7,137 bases of DNA from Bacteroidota bacterium. Its GTDB lineage: Bacteria > Zhuqueibacterota > JdFR-76 > DREG01. Where the stretch lies: positions 1 through 7,137 of the forward strand of contig JAUXJX010000094.1 of NCBI GenBank assembly GCA_030624545.1. The letters are read 5' to 3'. The notes below the pieces were generated by a model, which saw only the letters and a list, made by a program, of their open reading frames with translations, was not told the origin of the DNA and ran no database searches. Each line of letters opens with the position of its first letter. Positions within the stretch are counted from its first letter, which is position 1. Shown piece by piece: positions 1-6,863 of the stretch. The translations under genes and the position numbers were made by a program.

Positions 1-3000
1 TCACCACCAGTGGACTTACCCGTGTATCTGCTACAGTACCAATCTGATTGTTTCCCGAAATATATGTTATGCGATCCGGTGGATTCTTCTCCCCTATCGC
101 TGTATAGACAACAGGATTTCCGTCCAGTCCGGTTGACGTCGCTTCGACTAGATTCACGCCCGGTGAATCACTCAAAACGTAATGGGAAATGGCCTGGCCA
201 AGAGAGTCACTATAGACCGGCTGACTTTCGATCATAAAACTCCCTTCTGTCTCCGGTATGAAATAGACCGGATGATTCGGGAGGGGATTGTCGAACGCAT
301 CGGTTATGGAAACGACGAGCGGACTTGACAACACAGTTCCCACGCTGCCCTGTTGTCCGGTGCCGGCGGCCAAATTGATGCGACTTGCATTTAGTGCGAC
401 GAATTCCGCGATGCCCGTTTTGTTCAAAACGATGTTGTCGGTAACGTTTTTCACCGTAATATTCTTTTGCTCAGCCTTGATGGACGACATCGCCCCGATT
501 ACTTTACCCAGACTGTCCGTTAAGGTTGTTGGTTGTTCAAGAAAGTTCAGTTCTCCGCTTGAGAAAATACGAACTTCCATGCCAGGGATCGGATTCATGA
601 ATTTGTCACGAAGAGCCACCGTAATAATTGACTTCATTTGTCCGTCAGCAGAAACCGGAGTGGTAACTGAAATATCAGAGCTATCAGGATCGGTCAGATC
701 CGGAAGCCCGTCAGCAAGAAACGTTATCGGAGAGTTTGCGAGCTCTTCGATTCCGTTGTTCGTAGAGACTTGCAAGAGGTTAAGTTGGACCCCGGCTTTC
801 TGGTCCAAGACCCATTGTATTTCTGCGATACCACTCGAATCCGTCTGAATGACCAACAGACTGTCGACAGGGGAGCCAACAATTCTACCATTTCCAGAAA
901 TGATTCGAAATTCGACCTCATGTTCAACGACGGGTAGGTCGTTGGGACCGGTTACTTTCACCCGGGTGGATTCAGACAATGGCTTGCCGACTACTCCCGA
1001 CAGGTGAGTGCCGGTAAGACTCACGATTTGAGAGGCGGCACTTGCGGTTGCCGATGCTTGAAGGAGTGTGGGTGATCCCGCCAACGGCGAGAATCCGTCC
1101 GAAGAAGTCACCTGGACAATATTGCTATTCAGACCAATTTGGTTTCCGAGAGTGAGGAAAACGGAAGCTTTTCCAACCACGTTTGTATTCCTAACGACCA
1201 CCGTGTCATTTCCGGAATCCAGGAATCCTCCACCTGATATTACACTAAATTCCACAGGATGACCGGCTACCGGCAGATCTTCGTGATTAAGTACTTGAAC
1301 TTCAAAAGGTTCAACCAGTTGACTATTCCGTACACCTATCTGATTGTTTCCCCTGGTTATGGATACCTTTGCTGCGTCATTATTGCCGGAAGCGAAGAAA
1401 ACGACTGGAGATCCTACCAGGGGGGTCAGCCCGCTTGAGCTGGTAACATGGACAATATTCACATCCTGTCCGACTCCCGGGCCTAGGCGCAGGGTGGCTG
1501 AAGCTATACCCTGCTCATCTGTCGGAACGGTTTGGACGGTATCTATGGTCTCCAAAAAGACGCCTCCCCCCGATTTCACATGAAAAGTAACGGGGTGATT
1601 CTTAATCGGCTCATCAATTGGATTTGCAACTTTTACACGAAAAGGAGCCTCGAGAGGTTCGTTAACAAGACCAATCTGTGAATTACCATCGACGGGTTTA
1701 ACCATGTATGCAGTCGGTGCAAGCGCAGATGCGACAAACTCGACCGGAGACCCCTGCAATCCCTCCTTCTGCACTTCAACGCGGTTCGTGAAGTTTCCGA
1801 AATTCCCGCCCAAGACCAAATTTGCACTGGCCTGGCCAAAACTGTTTGTCGTGTCGGTCAATTCGCTCGCACCACCAACAAATGTACCCCCTCCTTCCGT
1901 AACCTTGAATAAGACGATCTCTCCCTGCACGGGATTGCCAAATGCGTCGGATACTTGCACAACGAACGGTGTGATGAGAGGAAAAAGGACCAGACCGGCT
2001 GCGCTGTCCCCGGAAACCTTTGTCAGGCCAAAGGCTGGTCCGGCAACGACAGAGGCCGAAAACACGATTGGCGAATTCTCGAGACCGTCTGCTCTGGCAT
2101 GAGCGACATACTCGCCAAGTTGACCTCCAATTGTAAGATTTGTTCTTGCAGTACCGCTGGCATCGGTGTACGCGGTGTCGACAGAAAGTGTCCCACCTAG
2201 GTTGGATGTGATCTCAAAAATCACAGGATAAGCTTCGATTGGGTCATCCACAGCATCCAATACCTTCGCCTCAAATGGAAAAGGCAGCATAGATCCTGCT
2301 GCGCCAACCTGGCCTGAGCCTGAAACGTACTGTATTTTTACAGGGATACCAGATGTTGCCGTCCCGACAAATTCAACAGGAGAACCTTGCAGCCCGTCTG
2401 CGTGCGCTAACGCTCGATTATCAGGTCCATCAGCGGTCAGAACCATCACCGATGAAGCAATCCCATCGGATCCGGAGAAAACCGGCTGAGATTCTTCAAA
2501 ATGGCCGTTTCCTTCAACCACTTCGAAAACAACCGGATAATCCGCAACAGGATTGTCATATTGGTCAGCAATCAGTGCCGAGAAGGGATTAGCCAATGGA
2601 AATCCTGCTTTTCCATTTTGATCATTTCCCGAAAATTCTACAATCTTAAATGCCGGTTCGGGATTAGATCGAACCGTAAACAAGATTGAATCCGGGAGAG
2701 CGGGCGTACTGGCCCGGATCACAACTTCGCCCGCTTGTCTTCCAAACTCCACATACGCTCTCGAAAGACCAGAGACGTCAGATGCATAGGATCCGTCTCC
2801 GCCAGTCCCGGATGGCAGGAAAAACGGGTCTTTGGTTATGATCATTTTATCCAATTTTCCTTGCTCATCCATTTGTTTAACCTGCAGAGTATGAATCCCT
2901 TGCGACAAATACACCTCGTAAGGATCCGCTTCCGGATTCGACGTTCCGCCTTGTCCCCTGGAGGAAACTTGATCCCAGGACCAACTAGACTGATAGTGTG

Positions 3001-3442
3001 ACTGGAATACATCCCAGGTGATTTCCTCGTTGTCATCCACGACAATGATGAAGGAATCTTTTGAACCCGAGCTTGCTTCCGCGCGTCCCCAAATCACATA
3101 TTCACCATTTTCAGGAACATAGAATTTGTAAGTCGCTTTGCCGCCATCATCAGATCCAGCCGGGACCCAGATAAACCTACCACCCGATGCATTGTCTTTC
3201 CTTTTCCTACCCATTGGGGCCTCGAGTATTCCACGTTCGGCTTCAATGAAAACAGTCCCATCCGGATGGGCTGGAGGCAACAGTCCGGCGTCCCCACTAA
3301 TCTTTTCAAAGTCTACGTTGCCAAAATACACCGGAGAACCCATTGCGTCGGTGATCCGAACGACCAGAGGCTGCTCCAGAACCTGGCGAATAGCACCTTC
3401 CTGTCCGTCCCCGGAGACGTAGGCGAAATCACTTGGGACTGC
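1..3442 (-). repeat. Array of nine complete Ig-like (Big/invasin-type) domains plus a partial tenth, coded in tandem
   Basis: Domain starts by residue of the long protein are 725, 986, 1090, 1193, 1300, 1413, 1525, 1637, 1742 and 1845 (cut by the edge). Most units open with a motif like SGNNQIGTVG, continue with a DAFGNPVxGxPVxF core and a glycine-rich SGGGxF turn, then TDxxGxAxxxxxLG, and close with GLxGSPVxFxAxA. The eighth unit (from 1637) differs: it has the invasin-like opening SVTTPVSADGQ and the core LRDKFMNPIPGM. Units vary widely in sequence, so this is an old domain array rather than recent DNA-level duplication. Such arrays usually act as stiff stalks that hold binding domains away from the cell; that role is inferred from the family. 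Confidence 0.88.
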
Positions 3443-5614
3443 CTGGGGCGAATATGAGTAAAAATTATCCATTGCGACGTTTGCGCTTCCCCGAAAGATG
3501 ACTCCGCAATATTGTGTGGCGTCATTGCCGAGAATTTTAGCGGAGTCAGATAAGATCCCATAAAAAATATCGTCTACAAAGACTGCGAAATGGTGGCCTG
3601 AGAGGTCAGAATACATGAAGACTCTCAGAATGGAACCGGAAACAGGATTCGACAATTCATGGGAAAAAGAATTTAACATCTGGCCGGGGATGCCCTGCAG
3701 AACAGACCATAATTGAAATTGATTGGATCCGCTTTCACTCTTTATCATATATCCGTCTGCCGAAAGAGAGGCTGCACTGAGCTTAAGAAGGACGCCAATC
3801 TTATCAATTTCTCCCTGCGCCGCCTCAATCCACTGAAATCCAACCTCATGTGGGGAAACCGGTGTCTTCAAAACTGCAGACGAGCTCCAATCTTCTAGTG
3901 TACTTACCGTCCGCATAGCACCGTTGCCGACTTCAACATCGTTCGACGCCTCCCAAAGATCGCCAATTTCATTACGGCGTAAATCATCAAGGAAATAGAC
4001 GGTTTGGAGTGTATTGACCAGCACAACGTTAGAGATGCCGGAAGCGTTATCCTCGTCATCCATCACCTTGATCGCAACATAGTAGGTAGTGTTTTGATCA
4101 AGTCCCGATATGAAGGCTCTTTCGCTCTCGCCGGGTGCGGAGGGCTGTATAGCGATGACTGCTTGAGAGGCGTTTTCAAAATTGTTGTCATCAATAGGAA
4201 AAGTTGAAAATCTTAGGTCGTAACCGGCTGCCAGGCCCGTGAGGCTGTCGTCTCCGGTGGCAGTCCAGCCGAATTGGGCCACGGTCGCTCCAATGTGCAT
4301 CAAACTTAGATTTGAAACTTTGGCAGGCGGGATTTCGTCCACTGCATTGGAGAGGTAGAAATCATCGATATTGTTGCTCAAGGCGCCGCGCAGCATCACA
4401 CCGGCAAATTTCACCTCATTTGCTCCTGGCGGGCTGGTTGAATAATTGATATGGCCAAGTGGTATATCATTAATGCTCACGTCGATCTCGAGTTGCTGCC
4501 CTTTGAATCCCCAGGCCATGAAAAAGACATCGTTAGGTTGAGGAACCGTGGTTGCATTTACATTGACGACATTGCTGTCGATCCTTCCATCCTCAAGAGT
4601 CCAAAGCCGCAATAAATCGTTGTTAATTGTCACCACGAATCCGTCCGCATCTATCAAGGCGGAATTCATTAAGATTGCGGCGCCAGTCTCAGCGATCCCC
4701 GGTTGGCTGGCATTTGGACCAAATCGAAAAGAGATCCTGTTTGGATTGACGATTGAATTGACCAAAGCAAGCTGATTATCCCAAACCGGATCGGCTGACG
4801 TGTTCTCCAGTTCGCCATTCTTGATTTTAAATTTTGGATGGGTATTCCAGTTGGGACCGAGAAGAAATCGATTGTTGAAGTCATCCGTGAACGTATCTCG
4901 ATTCTTATATTTGGAAAAAGAATTGATTCGATTTAGGAACGACTGAGCCATGATCCCATAACCAAAATCATTCGGGTAGAAATTGCTGCTCATGCTCTCC
5001 GTGGGCCAATTTGGATTCGTTTGTTTGAAGATTGTATTGACGTCGACAAATGCGATATTCATACCCTGTGACCGCTTGCTTTCATACAGGGCAGCGAGCT
5101 GTAAATTCAGCATATCGATATTCACATTCGTCGAGTTATCCAGGCTCGGAATGAGCGATGCCAGATAAATCTCCGTTTCCGAACTGTAGCTTGAAATCAA
5201 GTCTATTGTAGTTGACAGTTCGCTCATAACCGAATTGACATCGGCATTCTGTCTCAGATCATCAGTGCCAAGATGAATTAGGACCATATGGGGCCTGTAC
5301 TGCTGAAGATAAGTCAACAGGCCTTGATTGATTTCGGCAACCGTAGCCTCAGCGTGACCTTCGTGGTGGGGATCGTTTGAAAACCCGTCGTTCAGACTTC
5401 CGACAAAATCGAAGGGCATTCCGGTTGCGTTTAAGAACAGAAATAGATCGTCGCGGAATCCCCCCACATCATTCGGGGAGGAGCCGATCCCTTGAACGAC
5501 TCCGTCTCCGAGCGGCATGACCCGAATCTGTGCCGTAAGAGAAGTCCAAATTATTGTACTGAATATGAGAAGGAAAAGCCAAAAGCCAAGGTATGGTGAT
5601 TTGATTCTTTGCAA
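1..5614 (-). CDS. Giant secreted multidomain protein: SGNH-like pseudoenzyme, jelly-rolls, FN3, Ig-like array with nested CBM (3' end outside window)
   Basis: One frame stays open from TTG at 5614 to the left edge (1871 codons plus one base); the C-terminus is missing. Residues 1-28 form a signal peptide: a short basic start (QRIK), a hydrophobic core (WLFLLIFSTIIW) and cleavage after SLTA. Residues 30-230 resemble an SGNH/GDSL hydrolase (MPLGDG, HEGH, IHLGTDDL, FYPNDFGY) but lack the catalytic residues. Residues 242-427 are a jelly-roll opening with FTDDFN. Residues 428-537 are FN3 (IPPAKVSNL, GWTATGDD, LDQNTTYYVAIKV). Residues 539-722 are a second jelly-roll. From 725 on come Ig-like domains of about 103-113 residues, the first interrupted at 788-935 by a CBM6-like module. 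Only one cysteine (C703) is seen, which suits an extracellular protein. Inferred role: adhesion or polysaccharide binding at the cell surface; the sorting signal, if any, lies outside the window. An in-frame ATG at 5635 is an alternative start adding seven residues; an in-frame TAG at 5651-5653 rules out anything longer. The gene, frame and export are secure; the function is inferred. Confidence 0.93.
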   Translation of the reverse strand, partial: MQRIKSPYLGFWLFLLIFSTIIWTSLTAQIRVMPLGDGVVQGIGSSPNDVGGFRDDLFLFLNATGMPFDFVGSLNDGFSNDPHHEGHAEATVAEINQGLLTYLQQYRPHMVLIHLGTDDLRQNADVNSVMSELSTTIDLISSYSSETEIYLASLIPSLDNSTNVNIDMLNLQLAALYESKRSQGMNIAFVDVNTIFKQTNPNWPTESMSSNFYPNDFGYGIMAQSFLNRINSFSKYKNRDTFTDDFNNRFLLGPNWNTHPKFKIKNGELENTSADPVWDNQLALVNSIVNPNRISFRFGPNASQPGIAETGAAILMNSALIDADGFVVTINNDLLRLWTLEDGRIDSNVVNVNATTVPQPNDVFFMAWGFKGQQLEIDVSINDIPLGHINYSTSPPGANEVKFAGVMLRGALSNNIDDFYLSNAVDEIPPAKVSNLSLMHIGATVAQFGWTATGDDSLTGLAAGYDLRFSTFPIDDNNFENASQAVIAIQPSAPGESERAFISGLDQNTTYYVAIKVMDDEDNASGISNVVLVNTLQTVYFLDDLRRNEIGDLWEASNDVEVGNGAMRTVSTLEDWSSSAVLKTPVSPHEVGFQWIEAAQGEIDKIGVLLKLSAASLSADGYMIKSESGSNQFQLWSVLQGIPGQMLNSFSHELSNPVSGSILRVFMYSDLSGHHFAVFVDDIFYGILSDSAKILGNDATQYCGVIFRGSANVAMDNFYSYSPQAVPSDFAYVSGDGQEGAIRQVLEQPLVVRITDAMGSPVYFGNVDFEKISGDAGLLPPAHPDGTVFIEAERGILEAPMGRKRKDNASGGRFIWVPAGSDDGGKATYKFYVPENGEYVIWGRAEASSGSKDSFIIVVDDNEEITWDVFQSHYQSSWSWDQVSSRGQGGTSNPEADPYEVYLSQGIHTLQVKQMDEQGKLDKMIITKDPFFLPSGTGGDGSYASDVSGLSRAYVEFGRQAGEVVIRASTPALPDSILFTVRSNPEPAFKIVEFSGNDQNGKAGFPLANPFSALIADQYDNPVADYPVVFEVVEGNGHFEESQPVFSGSDGIASSVMVLTADGPDNRALAHADGLQGSPVEFVGTATSGIPVKIQYVSGSGQVGAAGSMLPFPFEAKVLDAVDDPIEAYPVIFEITSNLGGTLSVDTAYTDASGTARTNLTIGGQLGEYVAHARADGLENSPIVFSASVVAGPAFGLTKVSGDSAAGLVLFPLITPFVVQVSDAFGNPVQGEIVLFKVTEGGGTFVGGASELTDTTNSFGQASANLVLGGNFGNFTNRVEVQKEGLQGSPVEFVASALAPTAYMVKPVDGNSQIGLVNEPLEAPFRVKVANPIDEPIKNHPVTFHVKSGGGVFLETIDTVQTVPTDEQGIASATLRLGPGVGQDVNIVHVTSSSGLTPLVGSPVVFFASGNNDAAKVSITRGNNQIGVRNSQLVEPFEVQVLNHEDLPVAGHPVEFSVISGGGFLDSGNDTVVVRNTNVVGKASVFLTLGNQIGLNSNIVQVTSSDGFSPLAGSPTLLQASATASAASQIVSLTGTHLSGVVGKPLSESTRVKVTGPNDLPVVEHEVEFRIISGNGRIVGSPVDSLLVIQTDSSGIAEIQWVLDQKAGVQLNLLQVSTNNGIEELANSPITFLADGLPDLTDPDSSDISVTTPVSADGQMKSIITVALRDKFMNPIPGMEVRIFSSGELNFLEQPTTLTDSLGKVIGAMSSIKAEQKNITVKNVTDNIVLNKTGIAEFVALNASRINLAAGTGQQGSVGTVLSSPLVVSITDAFDNPLPNHPVYFIPETEGSFMIESQPVYSDSLGQAISHYVLSDSPGVNLVEATSTGLDGNPVVYTAIGEKNPPDRITYISGNNQIGTVADTRVSPLVV

Positions 5615-5622
5615 GGCTACAT

Positions 5623-5628
5623 CTCCTT
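5623..5628 (-). promoter_or_regulatory. Shine-Dalgarno AAGGAG that favours the TTG start
   Basis: On the minus strand AAGGAG lies 8 bases before TTG at 5614, an ideal spacing. The alternative in-frame ATG at 5635 lies upstream of this site and has only a poorly placed GGGA about 12 bases before it. The TTG start also gives a compact signal peptide with its basic residues close to the hydrophobic core. TTG is therefore preferred, but ATG cannot be excluded. Confidence 0.6.
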
Positions 5629-5649
5629 TTGCCATTTCATCGTATAATC

Positions 5650-5678
5650 CCTATACAACATGATATGTAGGAAAACAA
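5650..5678 (-). promoter_or_regulatory. Candidate sigma70-like promoter of the long gene
   Basis: On the minus strand TTGTTT (5673-5678) and TATAGG (5650-5655) are separated by 17 bases. Transcription would start near 5643, leaving a leader of about 30 bases before the TTG start but only about 8 before the ATG at 5635. The -10 match is partial, and promoter consensus in this lineage is unknown. A second possible -35 (TTGGCA, 5685-5690) lies just upstream. Confidence 0.25.
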
Positions 5679-6217
5679 ACTTTATGCCAATATGTGAACG
5701 ACATAAGTCATTGAAAATTAAAGACTCAAAAATCCAAAAAATCTTCAATTTGATCCAAATAACCTCATGAATGACACAGTTGTACCATGAGAAAACAATA
5801 GGTGATCTGAAAGGAGATGAAGGCGATTTACGCTGAAATTCAAATATTGATAGAAATTTGCCGAGTCGACTCAATGGATACCATTTGCCATTTTGGAGTA
5901 TCTGCTAAGCCAAAGGTTCCAAGATAGCATTGGTGATCAAGATCGCCCCGACGTTTTTCCCAAAATGGGGAACTCCAGCATTGCCTTTAGATTTCGTGCA
6001 GCGATCTTTGAATGTGAATTTAATTGGCAAAAGAATACCCAACGATCTCAGCCTTCAGGGGGTAGGTCCTGAAACTCGAAGATTCCGCGGTCATATGAGG
6101 AATTCTGCTTTTGTCAACACTTTACGTCCAATACAGTCACATTAATACTGTCAACTAAGTACTCCAATTCATAAATACAGTGACGTATTTCCAAACTGCA
6201 GGTGCCTACGTGCTCGA

Positions 6218-6236
6218 CAGGGATTTGAAATCCCTG
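6218..6236. repeat. Perfect palindrome, REP-like hairpin 1
   Basis: CAGGGATTTGAAATCCCTG is a perfect inverted repeat with 9-base arms around a central G. As RNA or single-stranded DNA it would form a stem of about 8 pairs with a 3-base loop. There is no U-run after it, so it is not a standard intrinsic terminator. It shares the core GGG(A/G)TT...AAATCCC with the palindrome centred 57 bases downstream, which suggests a pair of related REP-type units. Confidence 0.6.
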
Positions 6237-6271
6237 CTGCTAATAGAAACTTAATCTCCGTTTTCACCGGG

Positions 6272-6296
6272 CGTTCGGGGTTGCAAATCCCGAACG
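6272..6296. repeat. Long palindrome, REP-like hairpin 2
   Basis: Arms CGTTCGGG (6272-6279) and CCCGAACG (6289-6296) match perfectly. The stem continues inwards with one G-T wobble and two T-A pairs to a GCA loop, giving 11 pairs in all. The core resembles hairpin 1. Strong GC-rich stems with short loops in intergenic DNA are typical of REP sequences, which are mobilised by IS200/Y1-type transposases in many bacteria. No transposase is present here. No T-run follows, so a terminator is unlikely. Confidence 0.6.
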
Positions 6297-6396
6297 ATCG
6301 GCTTGGGTTGTCTGGTAATATGTCACGGTATTGTATAAAACAACCTACTAAGCTCGATGTTTCCAGGCCGTTTGAGAAATACCAAAGCACGAACAT

Positions 6397-6458
6397 CTTT
6401 GTTGTCTCGAAGCGAGACATGTGTCTTACTTCGCAACAATCGTGTCTCGTCAACAAAG
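6397..6458. repeat. Nested, mutually exclusive inverted repeats
   Basis: Outer arms CTTTGTTG (6397-6404) and CAACAAAG (6451-6458) are perfect complements. Inside, CGAGACA (6413-6419) can pair with TGTCTCG at 6403-6409 (3-base loop) or with a second TGTCTCG at 6443-6449. CGAAG (6408-6412) can also pair with CTTCG (6429-6433), and TTGTTG (6399-6404) with CAACAA (6434-6439). These pairings exclude one another, as in switching leader RNAs, but no gene lies directly downstream on either strand. A structured RNA or a decayed repeat element are both possible. Confidence 0.45.
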
Positions 6459-6478
6459 CAGTTTTACGTAGCCAACTT

Positions 6479-6499
6479 CTTAATTCATAATAAATTAAG
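6479..6499. repeat. AT-rich hairpin
   Basis: CTTAATT (6479-6485) and AATTAAG (6493-6499) are perfect complements around a 7-base loop. The stem is AT-rich and would be weak as RNA. It is followed by a small stem with CAAG/CTTG arms (6501-6511). It could be chance or part of the hairpin-rich segment next to it. Confidence 0.35.
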
Positions 6500-6766
6500 C
6501 AAGAGGCTTGTTTGGTATGTTTCTTGTCAACACCTAAGTGACGTGAGCTATTTCAGCCCTGTAAGAGGGACAGCCATATCGTTTTCATGAGAGTTTCTCG
6601 GGTTTACTTGCTTTGCGTGACACCAATAGTGTCGAGGAAATGAATAATTTCAAGTAGTGTTCGAGGAATCAATCGCTATTCAAATGTTGGGAGGAAATGG
6701 ATTCGCTGCCTTGTCCAAAACATGTCCTTTCAAATCTGCAACGTTTACTTGATCGAATAAACCCAT

Positions 6767-6796
6767 TTGGGCTAAAACCAAGTAGTAAAGCATAAT
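6767..6796 (+). promoter_or_regulatory. Candidate sigma70-like promoter of the right-hand gene
   Basis: TTGGGC (6767-6772) and CATAAT (6791-6796) are separated by 18 bases; the -10 matches five of six consensus positions and the -35 is weak. Transcription would start near 6803, leaving a leader of about 60 bases before the ATG at 6864. Confidence 0.3.
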
Positions 6797-6863
6797 CGAT
6801 TCTTGAGAGTCTCTTTGCGCCATAAACAGGTACTCTTGATTCCTAATTTAGTCACTGAGCAAT

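Larger units (their letters stand above)
6149..6554. repeat. Degenerate direct repeats flanking the hairpin-rich segment
   Basis: Four words occur in the same order at both ends. The left copy has TGTCAAC (6149-6155), CTAAGT (6155-6160), AGTGACGT (6179-6186) and TATTTC (6186-6191). The right copy has them at 6525-6531, 6534-6539, 6537-6544 and 6549-6554. Spacing differs between the copies. All the hairpins listed above fall between them. This may be the eroded edge of a small element, or chance similarity in AT-rich DNA. A further TTGTCAACAC at 6111-6120 matches 6524-6533 exactly. Confidence 0.25.
5636..6863. other. Divergent intergenic region of about 1.2 kb without a convincing gene
   Basis: The stretch separates two divergently transcribed secreted-protein genes. 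Short open frames here (up to about 95 codons) overlap each other on both strands, lack good ribosome sites at their starts, and give no recognisable protein. Composition is more AT-rich than the flanking coding sequence. The right half (6149-6554) is dense in inverted repeats, listed separately. In the left half (5700-6110) I see only a weak hairpin with CTCATG/CATGAG arms (5764-5769 and 5786-5791) and nothing else I can name. Confidence 0.6.

Noticed and set aside
288..848. Plus-strand open frame of 186 codons
   Set aside because: It lies wholly antisense to the long minus-strand gene, whose frame here encodes well-formed Ig-like units. The plus-strand product has no recognisable domain and low-complexity composition.
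1704..2102. Plus-strand open frame of 132 codons
   Set aside because: It is antisense to Ig-like units of the long gene and is a shadow frame without family features.
1..5614. Frameshift or pseudogene in the long gene
   Set aside because: The frame at TTG 5614 and the frame of the last codon at bases 2-4 are the same. All units between translate coherently without a stop.
5530..5614. Lipoprotein signal for the long protein
   Set aside because: No cysteine follows the hydrophobic core; cleavage after SLTA by signal peptidase I fits better.
5617..5874. Minus-strand 85-codon frame ending just before the long gene
   Set aside because: It overlaps the candidate promoter and ribosome site of the long gene, shows no recognisable motif and has a skewed hydrophobic/basic composition typical of AT-rich non-coding DNA. 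A leader peptide cannot be fully excluded.
5817..5927. Plus-strand 36-codon frame preceded by AAAGGAG
   Set aside because: The ribosome-site-like sequence is only one base from the ATG, too close to work well, and the peptide has no recognisable feature.
5930..6145. Plus-strand 71-codon frame with NDLSLQGVGPETRR, faintly like the VGPRPE motif of bacterial sugar transferases
   Set aside because: The match is short, the spacing is wrong (LQGVGPE versus LVGPRPE), the start is TTG without a ribosome site, and the rest shows no membrane segment or catalytic residues of that family.
6218..6296. Intrinsic terminators
   Set aside because: Neither hairpin is followed by a T-run on either strand at the right distance, and no gene ends nearby.
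6211..6300. Possible tRNA, because GGGATTTGAAATCCC and GGGTTGCAAATCCC resemble T-arms
   Set aside because: There is no matching acceptor stem, D-arm, anticodon arm or T-loop consensus (TTCRANY) at the right spacing.
6169..6456. Minus-strand 95-codon frame containing FGICNPERP and AGISNPCRARR
   Set aside because: These words are translations of the two palindromes. The frame is a by-product of the repeats and overlaps open frames on the other strand.
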